NCBI GenBank assembly: GCA_004963905.1
Contig: SUGL01000029.1
Coordinates: 1 to 64,000 of the forward strand
DNA: 64,000 nucleotides
Direction of reading: 5' to 3'
DNA from: Mesorhizobium sp.
GTDB taxonomy: Bacteria > Pseudomonadota > Alphaproteobacteria > Rhizobiales > Rhizobiaceae
Each line of letters opens with the position of its first letter. Positions within the stretch are counted from its first letter, which is position 1. The notes beneath the pieces are model-generated. The model ran no database searches, was not told where the DNA came from, and saw only the letters and a list, made by a program, of their open reading frames with translations. A program made the translations under genes and the position numbers. Below are positions 34,952 to 44,417 of the stretch, one piece after another.

Positions 34952-35719
34952 ATGACCCCTGGAATCCGTCCGCTCGTCGCCGGCAACTGGAAAATGAACG
35001 GCACCAGCGCCTCGCTCAACGAGTTGAGGATGATCGGCAATGGCTTCATGAGCGGGCTCGATGCGGAGACGGAAGCACTGGTCTGCGTGCCGGCGACCTT
35101 GCTTCACCAAGCCGCCGAGATCCTTTCCCGCACGCCGGTTCGCGCCGGTGGCGAGGATTGCCACCCCAAGGAGAGCGGCGCCTACACCGGCCAGATTTCG
35201 GCCGAGATGCTGAAGGATGCCGGCGCAAGCCATGTCATCGTCGGCCATTCCGAGCGCCGCGAGCAATGCGGCGACGACGATGCGATCGTCAACGCCAAGG
35301 CATCGGCCGCCTGGCGGGCAGGGCTGGTGGCCATCATCTGCATCGGCGAGACGCGCGCCGAACGCGAGGCCGGAGCGACGCTCGATGTCTTGTCGCGTCA
35401 GCTCGATGGTTCCGTGCCGGCAAGCGCCACCGCCGCAAACACCGTCATTGCCTATGAGCCAGTCTGGGCCATCGGCACCGGCCTGACGCCGACCGCCGCC
35501 GATGTTGCCGAGTCGCATGCGCATATTAGGGGCAAGCTCACCGCGCTGCTCGGCGATGCCGCAGCCAGAATGCGCATTCTTTATGGCGGCTCGGTCAAGC
35601 CGTCCAATGCGGTGGAGCTGCTCGGCGTCGAGAATGTCGACGGCGCGCTGGTCGGAGGCGCGAGCCTGAAGGCGGCCGACTTCCTCGCCATCGCGGAAGC
35701 CTACATGAACATGGCGTAG
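34952..35719 (+). CDS. tpiA: Triose-phosphate isomerase
   Basis: A 255-aa TIM barrel isomerase of glycolysis and the Calvin cycle. The catalytic residues are Lys14 (AGNWKMNG), His99 (VIVGHSERR) and Glu169 (AYEPVWAIGTG), with the phosphate loop ILYGGSVKPSNA. ATG at 34952 gives the normal N-terminus; an in-frame ATG at 34928 adds 8 residues and lacks a ribosome site. It is divergent from the PpiD-like gene; secG follows 169 bases downstream. Confidence 0.97.
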   Translation: MTPGIRPLVAGNWKMNGTSASLNELRMIGNGFMSGLDAETEALVCVPATLLHQAAEILSRTPVRAGGEDCHPKESGAYTGQISAEMLKDAGASHVIVGHSERREQCGDDDAIVNAKASAAWRAGLVAIICIGETRAEREAGATLDVLSRQLDGSVPASATAANTVIAYEPVWAIGTGLTPTAADVAESHAHIRGKLTALLGDAAARMRILYGGSVKPSNAVELLGVENVDGALVGGASLKAADFLAIAEAYMNMA

Positions 35720-35888
35720 CCGCAGAGGCCGGCTTACGCGGCAGAGGCAGGCTGAAATCTTTGCAATGGCCGCATTGCTCCCCATATTGCCGGCCACGGG
35801 CTTGGAAATGCCACCAAAGCATTGTAAGGAGCCGCCTCCAAATCATCGGTCGTATGCGCGGCCGCGCAAGGCCTCGCCAGGATAAATT

Positions 35889-36392
35889 ATGGAAACCGTA
35901 CTGATCGTCATCCACCTCATGGTCGTGCTCGCGCTCGTCGGCGTGGTGCTGCTGCAGCGCTCCGAAGGCGGCGGTCTCGGCATTGGCGGCGGTTCCGGTT
36001 TCATGACGGCGCGGGGCGCCGCCAATGCGCTTACCCGCGCAACGGCGATCCTGGCCGCGGCTTTCTTCGTGACCTCGCTCGCCCTGTCCATCATCGCCCG
36101 CTACGGCGAGAAGCCGATGGACATTCTCGATCGCGCCCCGGCGTCGGGTGTGCTCAACCAACTGCCGGGCGCGAACGGTCCGGTGGGCGGCTCGCAGCCC
36201 GCAGCACCGGCCGGCGCTGCCGCGCCCGCGGCTCCGTCGGGCGGCACGACGACCACGACTCCGCTTTCGAATGGCGGCACCACGACGGCTCCGGCCCCTG
36301 CTCCCGCCACGCCGGCACCCGCGAATCCGACCACGCCGCCGGCCGCGAACGGCGTTACCTTGCCGGTCACCCCGCAGGTTCCGAACCAGTAG
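35889..36392 (+). CDS. secG: Preprotein translocase subunit SecG
   Basis: A 167-aa SecG of the SecYEG channel. The two membrane helices and the central loop are typical (VLIVIHLMVVLALVGVVLLQRSEGGGLGIGGGSGFMTARGAANALTRAT..., residues 1-75). The remaining 90 residues are an Ala/Pro/Thr/Gly-rich low-complexity tail, longer than in enterobacterial SecG (about 110 aa in total) but common in rhizobia. A long hairpin follows the stop. tpiA-secG-pyrG order is conserved in this group. Confidence 0.95.
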   Translation: METVLIVIHLMVVLALVGVVLLQRSEGGGLGIGGGSGFMTARGAANALTRATAILAAAFFVTSLALSIIARYGEKPMDILDRAPASGVLNQLPGANGPVGGSQPAAPAGAAAPAAPSGGTTTTTPLSNGGTTTAPAPAPATPAPANPTTPPAANGVTLPVTPQVPNQ

Positions 36393-36399
36393 CCGGGCA

Positions 36400-36450
36400 A
36401 GCATTGCTGCCGCGATCTGTTGTTCTTTGAACACAGTCGCGGCAAATGCT
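36400..36450 (+). terminator. Long hairpin after secG
   Basis: Nested perfect segments: AGCATT/AATGCT (36400-36405, 36445-36450), TGCCGCGA/TCGCGGCA (36408-36415, 36437-36444), CTGT/ACAG and GTTC/GAAC around a TTT loop (36417-36436). The stem is about 22 bp with small bulges, 8 bases after the secG stop. There is no T run, so 3'-end protection or a Rho-assisted end is likely. Confidence 0.6.
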
Positions 36451-36492
36451 GCTTGATCACGAAGATTCAACCAAGCGTAGCGCTTCGCTCAG

Positions 36493-36522
36493 CTTGAGAG
36501 GTCCGCGGCTAATCGATTATAG
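36493..36522 (+). promoter_or_regulatory. Possible promoter of the L,D-transpeptidase gene
   Basis: CTTGAG (36493-36498), about 17-18 bases, then TTATAG (36517-36522) resembles the rhizobial housekeeping consensus CTTGAC-N17-CTATAT. It lies 84 bp before the ATG at 36606. Confidence 0.4.
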
Positions 36523-36605
36523 ATTGCGCGCGGCACTTTTCGGCGTCCTTGGGGGGCGCCGGGCGACGCCGTGGGCAACAAGCATTGAACGATCGGATCT
36601 TCGCC

Positions 36606-37724
36606 ATGCAGCTTCGCAGCTTCATTATTTTGGGATTCTGTGCCGTCCTCGGCATGGGTTCCGCGGCCTTCGCCTCACCGGCAAACCTGGCCGCTTCGCC
36701 GTCGGTCGAGAAGACCGGCGCCATCCCCGTCGCCGCCAAGAGCGACGCATCGCAGCTGAAGCTCCTCAAGAAGAAGAAAAATCCAACCTCCGAGGACCTC
36801 GCCCAGATCAGCAAGCTAGAAGCCAAGATCGCGGCTGACAAGGAAGCGGCCAAGGCCAAGGCGCTCGAGGCCCGCAAGATGGCGATGCGCGAGGCGGCCA
36901 AGGCCAAGGCGGACGCGGCTCGTCAGGAATGGCTATCCAAGAAGGGCACGTCGGCGGAAGTGGCCGACGCCAAGCCAATGAAGAAGACCACCAAGATCAT
37001 CGCGCCGCTCGAAGCCTTGGCTCCGATCGCGCCGATCCAGACCGACGAACCGATCCCGTCCGAGGCGATGAACATCACGGCCACCGGCAACAATGGTGAG
37101 CTGCGCAGCGAGCAGCCCGGCCAGAGGCAGACGAGCAGCGGCGGGCTGTTCGCCGGGCTGTTCGGCGGCCAGTCGGTGTCCTCGATCAGCTATCTGCCGG
37201 AGACCCGCGCGCTCGATTCGGCGCTCGCCAAGAAGGACGCCAAGCGGCCGTTCAAGGTGAAGCCGGAATTCGTGCCTCAGGACGTCACCTTCACCGGCTA
37301 TGAGCCGGGCACGATCGTGATCGACACCAACGCGCGCCGCCTCTATCTCGTGGAGTCCTTTTCCACCGCACGCCGCTATGCCATCGCGGTCGGCCGCGAA
37401 GGTCTGCAGTTCAAGGGCACGGTGGCCGTCGGCGACAAGCAGGAATGGCCGCGCTGGATCCCGACGCTGGACATGCAGAAGCGCGAGCCGAAGCACTACG
37501 GCCAGTACAAGGACGGCATGCCCGGCGGCGGCGAAAACCCGCTCGGCGCGCGCGCCATCTACCTCTATGACGGCAAGAAGGACACGCATCTGCGCATCCA
37601 CGGCACCATTGCGCCGCAGTCGATCGGAACCAGCGCCTCCAATGGCTGCTTCCGCATGATCAACGAGCACGTCATGGACCTCTACAGCCGCGTGAAGATC
37701 GGCACCAAAGTCGTTATTATCTAA
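36606..37724 (+). CDS. L,D-transpeptidase (YkuD domain)
   Basis: A 372-aa exported L,D-transpeptidase. The signal peptide is about 1-23; then comes a Lys/Ala-rich coiled region (residues about 50-115) and the C-terminal YkuD domain with PGTIVIDTNARRLYLVES, RIHGT (His332) and SNGCFRM (catalytic Cys348). It would crosslink peptidoglycan 3-3 or attach proteins to it, which in Rhizobiales is linked to polar growth. It starts at ATG 36606. Its 3' end is repeated twice more immediately downstream, and a strong terminator follows. Confidence 0.93.
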   Translation: MQLRSFIILGFCAVLGMGSAAFASPANLAASPSVEKTGAIPVAAKSDASQLKLLKKKKNPTSEDLAQISKLEAKIAADKEAAKAKALEARKMAMREAAKAKADAARQEWLSKKGTSAEVADAKPMKKTTKIIAPLEALAPIAPIQTDEPIPSEAMNITATGNNGELRSEQPGQRQTSSGGLFAGLFGGQSVSSISYLPETRALDSALAKKDAKRPFKVKPEFVPQDVTFTGYEPGTIVIDTNARRLYLVESFSTARRYAIAVGREGLQFKGTVAVGDKQEWPRWIPTLDMQKREPKHYGQYKDGMPGGGENPLGARAIYLYDGKKDTHLRIHGTIAPQSIGTSASNGCFRMINEHVMDLYSRVKIGTKVVII

Positions 37725-37769
37725 CGACAAGGTCGTTATCTCTAACGATCCAGTCGTGATCATCTGACG
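37710..37769 (+). repeat. Imperfect triplication of the ldt 3' end
   Basis: The last codons (GTCGTTATTATCTAACGA, 37710-37727) recur as GTCGTTATCTCTAACGA (37732-37748) and GTCGTGATCATCTGACG (37753-37769), spaced 22 and 21 bases apart. The second copy has lost one base. Each copy resembles VVII-stop coding sequence. Confidence 0.8.
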
Positions 37770-37787
37770 CATATCTCCATCACGCCG

Positions 37788-37819
37788 AAAGGGCCGGCAC
37801 CGCCGGCCCTTTCGTTTTT
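37788..37819 (+). terminator. Rho-independent terminator after the L,D-transpeptidase gene
   Basis: AAAGGGCCGGC (37788-37798) pairs perfectly with GCCGGCCCTTT (37802-37812) around ACC, followed by CGTTTTT (T run 37815-37819). A textbook intrinsic terminator, isolating pyrG from the upstream genes. Confidence 0.95.
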
Positions 37820-37835
37820 GAGTTCTCGTTTTGAC

Positions 37836-37880
37836 GCATGTCGTTCTCCCAAAGCCGCTTGGCACTTTTGGGCGACATGC
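37836..37880. repeat. Palindromic element between ldt terminator and pyrG
   Basis: A 45-bp element closed by GCATGTCG and CGACATGC. On the minus strand it reads through AAAAGTGCCAAGCGGCTTT, the shared core. It is close to the copy at 58691-58736. Unlike most copies it is not next to a stop codon read in the same direction. Confidence 0.85.
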
Positions 37881-37984
37881 TTTGCAAAGCCTCATCGCGG
37901 GCACCGGCGCCATTTTGAGAAAAAGCCCTCGCGGCGGTTTTTTCTCTGGCGGAATCAATCAGGCCGCGTTAAGCGATGACTCCC

Positions 37985-39613
<1,629 letters not shown>

Positions 39614-39635
39614 ACGGTCGGCCGGCGGATTGGCC

Positions 39636-40236
<601 letters not shown>

Positions 40237-40242
40237 TCATTT

Positions 40243-41700
40243 TCACTCCTTCGCCGTCTTCGCCCCAGCGCCCAGCGCCATGGTGCGCAGCACGTAGTAG
40301 ACGGCGCCAGCGATCGCCACGCCGAAGAACCAGCCATAGACGCCCCACCAGGACGGCAGCCAGTTGGTGAAGTTGGGCAGGATCGAGGAGAAGATCGCAC
40401 CGATGCCGGCGGCGATGAAGGCGTTGACGTGCCAGCCGCCCTGGAAGCGGAACTCGCCGTCTTCCCGGTAGAGCGCGTTGACGTCGACCTCGGCCTTACG
40501 GATCAGATAGTAGTCGACCATCATCACGCCGAAGATCGGCCCCATCGTCGCGCCGATGATGTTGACGAAGGAGGCCGCGCTGCCTTCCCACGGCGCGAAG
40601 GGGTAGAGCACGAGTGCAATCAACGCGGCGATATAGCCGCCCTTCTTGAAGTCGATCTGGCGCGGGAAGACGTTGGAGAAGTCGAAGGCCGGCGAGACGA
40701 AGTTCGCCACCACGTTGATGCCGAGCGTCGCAACCGCGAAGGTCAGCGCCGCCAGAGCCGCCAGGAACCAGCTGTCGAACTTGGCCGAGATCTGGTCGGG
40801 ATGGAGCAGCACCTCGTGATAGACGTCGTAGGCGGCGATCGTGGTGACGCCGGCGACCAGGGAGAACAGGATCAGGTTGACCGGCAGGCCCCAGATGTTG
40901 CCCTTGCGCAGCGCCGCGTTGTCCGGCGCGTAGCGGGCGAAGTCGCAGAAGTTGAGGTAGAGCGCCGAGAAATAGGTCACCCAGATCGCCGCCACCGCGA
41001 ACAGCGCCGTCCACGAACCCGGCTCGCCGGGCACGCCGGCATCCTTGGTCTTGTCGAGCAGCACGTCCATCGGGATGTCGCTGGTGAAGGCGAAGGTGCC
41101 CGACTTCACGCAGAGATAGATCGCCAGGATCAGCATCATCACCCACACAGCGGGGCCGGCCCAGTCCTGGAAGCGGCGCACCGTTTCCATGCCCTTCTGG
41201 ATGATCAGGAGCTGCAGCGCCCAGATGATGACAAAGCAGATCACCTCCAGGGTGGAATGGCCAAGCAGATGCGAGCTCTTGTTGAACTCGTCGAACCATT
41301 GCAACCGGGTCAGCAGCGCGACGATCGCGCCTGACGCGGCGGCCGTCTGCGCGCCGTACCAGAAGCAGGCGACGACGGCCCGCACCAGCGCCGGGATGTT
41401 GGCGCCCCAAATGCCGAAGGAGGCGCGGGCGAGCACGGGGTAGGGCACGCCGGTCTTCACGCCGGCATAGCCGACCAGGTTCATCAGCGCGTAGATGATC
41501 AGCGAACCGATGCCGATGGCGATGATGAAGTTGACGAAGCCGCCGCAGAACAGGAACAGGCTTGCGGCGAGATAATAGCCCCAGAGGCTGTGGACGTCGG
41601 ACGTCCAGACGTTGAAGATGGAAAACGGCCCCCAGTTCCTCACCGTTGCCGGGGCCAGATCTTCATTGTAGAGGCCGGGCGATGCGCCTTGTATGGTCAT
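40243..41700 (-). CDS. NCS1 family nucleobase/hydantoin permease
   Basis: A 485-aa cation symporter of the NCS1 family with about 12 membrane helices. The N-terminal LYNEDLAPATVRNWGPFSIFNVWTSDVHS and the helix-3 region GVKTGVPYPVLARASFGIWGANIPALVRAVVACFWYG are characteristic. Substrates of the family include uracil, allantoin, hydantoins, cytosine and thiamine; which applies here is unknown. The start at 41700 has AGGGGA upstream. A TTAACC/GGTTAA palindrome lies 40-56 bp upstream. Confidence 0.9.
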   Translation of the reverse strand: MTIQGASPGLYNEDLAPATVRNWGPFSIFNVWTSDVHSLWGYYLAASLFLFCGGFVNFIIAIGIGSLIIYALMNLVGYAGVKTGVPYPVLARASFGIWGANIPALVRAVVACFWYGAQTAAASGAIVALLTRLQWFDEFNKSSHLLGHSTLEVICFVIIWALQLLIIQKGMETVRRFQDWAGPAVWVMMLILAIYLCVKSGTFAFTSDIPMDVLLDKTKDAGVPGEPGSWTALFAVAAIWVTYFSALYLNFCDFARYAPDNAALRKGNIWGLPVNLILFSLVAGVTTIAAYDVYHEVLLHPDQISAKFDSWFLAALAALTFAVATLGINVVANFVSPAFDFSNVFPRQIDFKKGGYIAALIALVLYPFAPWEGSAASFVNIIGATMGPIFGVMMVDYYLIRKAEVDVNALYREDGEFRFQGGWHVNAFIAAGIGAIFSSILPNFTNWLPSWWGVYGWFFGVAIAGAVYYVLRTMALGAGAKTAKE

Positions 41701-42004
41701 TGCAAGTGTTCCCCTTTTGCAAAAACGCGCCCTCACGCGTTAACCGTCGAGGTTAAGCCTGACGCAGGGGAACCGACAAGCAACCCATTTGCCGGCTTTC
41801 GCCTTAAAGACATTCAATGAGAATCACCATTATCGCCGACCAAGGCTTATGATGGCTGAGTCGGCTCGAGCTTGTGGCTATGACCGGGCGCCAACCGCCC
41901 GATTCCGAACTTTTTCGGATGGCAACCAAATTTGTTTGGAACCAAACCGGCGGACGTGCGTTTATGCGGGTTCGGCCGTCTTGCGGTCGACCGGGAGGAT
42001 AACG
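41701..42004. other. Divergent intergenic region, permease / DUF982
   Basis: No gene seen. It holds TTAACC-GTCGA-GGTTAA (41740-41756), TCCGAA-CTTT-TTCGGA (41904-41919) and CCAAA-TTTG-TTTGG (41926-41939) palindromes, the first close to the permease start and the others 65-100 bp before DUF982. They are plausible operators; no regulator is assigned. Confidence 0.4.
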
Positions 42005-42307
42005 ATGGATCGCTTGCATTTCTTTACCCCAGTGCGAATCGCGCGTGGGCAGGGATACCCTATGGAGGAAGTCGACAGCGTCTCCGAAGCGATGGTGTTC
42101 CTGCGGAAGTGGCCAACGGGAAGACGCGGCCCCGTTTATCAATGCGCCCTGAATTGCTGCTCGGCGGCGATGGCGGGCACTATGTCGGCCGAGGAAGCGA
42201 GAAAGGCCTTTGTCGGCTTTGCCCGCATCACCCGGCTTCTCGACGATGACATGGCGTTGCCCCTGGGTGGCGCGTCCATGGACAATGTCTACGCCCTGAG
42301 GCGCTAG
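42005..42307 (+). CDS. DUF982 domain protein
   Basis: A 100-aa protein of the DUF982 family, small proteins found mostly in rhizobia. The pattern matches: F--PV-I--G-----V-SV-EAM-FL--WP---RGPVYQCALNCCSAAMAGTMSAEEARKAFVGFAR. The start at 42005 is supported by GGGAGG at 41995-42000. Function is unknown. It borders the type I secretion locus, ending in a convergent hairpin. Confidence 0.85.
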   Translation: MDRLHFFTPVRIARGQGYPMEEVDSVSEAMVFLRKWPTGRRGPVYQCALNCCSAAMAGTMSAEEARKAFVGFARITRLLDDDMALPLGGASMDNVYALRR

Positions 42308-42356
42308 CTGGCTCGATTCTCCGGCAGTTCCTGGCTGCTGGACACGCTGTGTGCGA

Positions 42357-42379
42357 GGCGTTGGCCTAAGGCCAACGCC
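42357..42379. terminator. Hairpin between DUF982 and the HlyD remnant
   Basis: GGCGTTGGCC (42357-42366) and GGCCAACGCC (42370-42379) form a perfect 10-bp stem with a TAA loop. It is followed only by scattered T residues. It probably ends DUF982 and the minus-strand secretion locus from both sides. Confidence 0.55.
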
Positions 42380-42411
42380 GCGTGATCTTGCGTTCTTTGC
42401 CACCCGTTGTT

Positions 42412-42840
42412 TCAATTTTCCCTGAAAGTGCGCGTGAGAGAGGCCTCGACCGGGGCCAGCATATAGTCGAGCAAGGTGTGTTCTCCGGTCAGGAACATGA
42501 CTTCCGCCGGCATGCCGGGGGACAGGCGGATATCACGCAGCTGTCCGAGATCGGCCGCGTCGACCTCGACCTTGGCGAGGAAATAGGGCTCGCCGGTTTT
42601 CTCGTCGGTCAGCCGGTCGGCCGACACCGAGGTGAGCAGGCCATGGATGATGTCTGCTCGGATAGGCCGTCAGCACCACGCGGGCGGGCATGGCCGGATG
42701 CACCCCGTCGATATCCGCCGGCTTGATGCGCGAATCGATGACCAAATTGGGCTCGTTCGGGACGATATCGAGAAGCGGCTGGCCGCTCGCGATCACGCCC
42801 GATTCGGCCGTCACCTGCAGGTTCATCACCGTCCCGGCTG
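42412..42840 (-). pseudogene. 3' remnant of an HlyD-family type I secretion adaptor
   Basis: The minus strand encodes, in two frames, the C-terminal third of an HlyD/PrsE-type adaptor. One frame gives AGTVMNLQVTAESGVIASGQ, then LLDIVPNEPNLVIDSRIKPA, as far as about 42660; the other gives MSADRLTDEKTGEPYFLAKV, then EVDAADLGQLRDI, to the stop at 42412. A frameshift or small deletion joins them near 42655, and nothing upstream of 42840 matches, so the 5' two thirds are lost. It lies just beyond the intact HlyD gene and is not a continuation of it. Confidence 0.8.
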
Positions 42841-43094
42841 TCGAGCAGTGCCTGCAGCCCGCGGGCAGCACCTTCCCTGTTTGAGCAAAGGGAACTCGGG
42901 CCAGACCCATTTTCATAGGACGGATCCGTGCAAGAGAACTCTGCGTCCCTGAGCAGGAGCAATGGCGAGTTGAAGTGCCGGCCTGTCAGCCGGACGTCAA
43001 CAGCGTCAAGAACGAGGCGCTAAGTGCGTGTGCTGTGAACACGTTGTCAGCGACCGCTCGCTCCGGCGGACGTCGGTTCGCGTTAGCTTCGTGA

Positions 43095-44417
43095 CTAGGG
43101 TTCGCGGATGCTTTCGTCGAGACCACGCAGGAGCGGATAGAGGAAATATGACAAGATCGTGCGGTTACCCACCTTGATCTCCGCGGATACCGCCATGCCG
43201 GGGATCAACCGAAAACTGCTCGGCACATCACGCAGGTTGGTCGCGGTCAACTCCACCCGTGCCTTGTAGTAAGGCCGTTGCTGCCCACCAATCTTCGGAT
43301 CCGGCGTGAAGGTGTCGTCCGAGACGGTTCGAACCTTACCGGACAGGGTACCGTGCTTCTGGAAGGGCCACGCTTCGAGTTTCAGGCGAACTTCACTGCC
43401 GGGCTCGACATGGCCGACATCGAGCCCCTCGACAGAGACTTCTGCCTCCAATGGAGAACCCAGAGGAACGAGGGTATAGAGCGGCTCTGCTTCTTTCAAG
43501 ACCGAGCCAACAGAGCGCTGCGCCACGTCGAGCACGATCGCGTCGGCGGGTGCGGTTAGTACCGTGACAGCCTTCCGCCGGACCGCCTTGTCGAGTTCTC
43601 TGGCCGCGGCATCGTGATCGCGGCGCGCTTGGACCAAGTCCTCAGCGGTCTTCTGGCGGAACTCTGCGAGGTAAGCCGCTTCCTCGGCCTTCAAGCGCTC
43701 CACACTCTCCTCGAGTTCGGCCATGTTATTGCCTGCAAGCAGAAATTCCTGCTCGACCTGCAGCCGCTGGCCTTTGGCAGAGAGATAGTCGATCTTCGAG
43801 CCGACCTCCTTCTTCACCAGAACTTCCCGCATCGTCTCGAGATCCTTTGCCACGCCAAGGCGAACCTCCAATGCCTCGCGATCGGCGCTCTTGGTCGCCA
43901 TCTGGGCTTGAACATTACGGATCTGCCGATCGTAAGCAGCCAGCTTTGCCTTGTTCTCCTCGATCCTCCGGATCCATATCGTCGACTGCAGGCGCGTTTC
44001 GTCATCCAGGTTTTGGGGCTTGTACGGCCGGTCGCCGAGCTCGGACTCGAGCCGCCCGATCTGCGCGGCGAGGCTCGCGACCTTTCCCCGCAATTGATCG
44101 GCATCGGCTTCACTGAAAGTCGCGTCGAGGGTCGCCAACGCGTCGCCTTTCCGCACGATGTCGCCCACCTTGGCGTCGATGCTGCGCACGGTCGAGATCT
44201 CGAGCGGCTGCACCACAATCGTCGAGGCCGTCGTCACCAGCTTGCCCGGTGCGACCACGATCTGGTCGACCTTGGCCACCGACGCCCAAATGCCTGCGAC
44301 CATGATGACTGCGACAAGTACGTACAGCGTGGCCCCCACGACCCAGGGCGGACGCCGCTCGTCGATCTTGCGGGCATCGCTTTGAAAGTCTCTCACCGCT
44401 GGAAGGAGCGTGCTCAT
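43095..44417 (-). CDS. HlyD-family type I secretion membrane fusion protein
   Basis: A 440-aa periplasmic adaptor linking the ABC exporter to an outer-membrane TolC-type channel. It has an N-terminal cytoplasmic tail, one membrane helix (about 26-45), a split lipoyl domain (VVAPGKLVTT...VRKGDALATLD; later VLTAPADAIVLDVAQRSVGSVL), long coiled-coil hairpins and the C-terminal segment FRLIPGMAVSAEIKVGNRTILSYFLYPL. The ATG at 44417 overlaps the ABC gene's TGA by 4 bases, so the pair is co-translated. No TolC gene is nearby. Confidence 0.93.
   Translation of the reverse strand: MSTLLPAVRDFQSDARKIDERRPPWVVGATLYVLVAVIMVAGIWASVAKVDQIVVAPGKLVTTASTIVVQPLEISTVRSIDAKVGDIVRKGDALATLDATFSEADADQLRGKVASLAAQIGRLESELGDRPYKPQNLDDETRLQSTIWIRRIEENKAKLAAYDRQIRNVQAQMATKSADREALEVRLGVAKDLETMREVLVKKEVGSKIDYLSAKGQRLQVEQEFLLAGNNMAELEESVERLKAEEAAYLAEFRQKTAEDLVQARRDHDAAARELDKAVRRKAVTVLTAPADAIVLDVAQRSVGSVLKEAEPLYTLVPLGSPLEAEVSVEGLDVGHVEPGSEVRLKLEAWPFQKHGTLSGKVRTVSDDTFTPDPKIGGQQRPYYKARVELTATNLRDVPSSFRLIPGMAVSAEIKVGNRTILSYFLYPLLRGLDESIREP

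Noticed and set aside
41810..41835. Fur/Zur-like box before the permease
   Set aside because: The AATGAGAATCACCATT stretch is only weakly symmetric and does not match a defined rhizobial Fur, Irr, Mur or Zur consensus.
42005..42307. DUF982 protein as part of the secretion system
   Set aside because: It is on the opposite strand, separated by a terminator-like hairpin and an HlyD remnant; DUF982 genes occur alone throughout rhizobial genomes.
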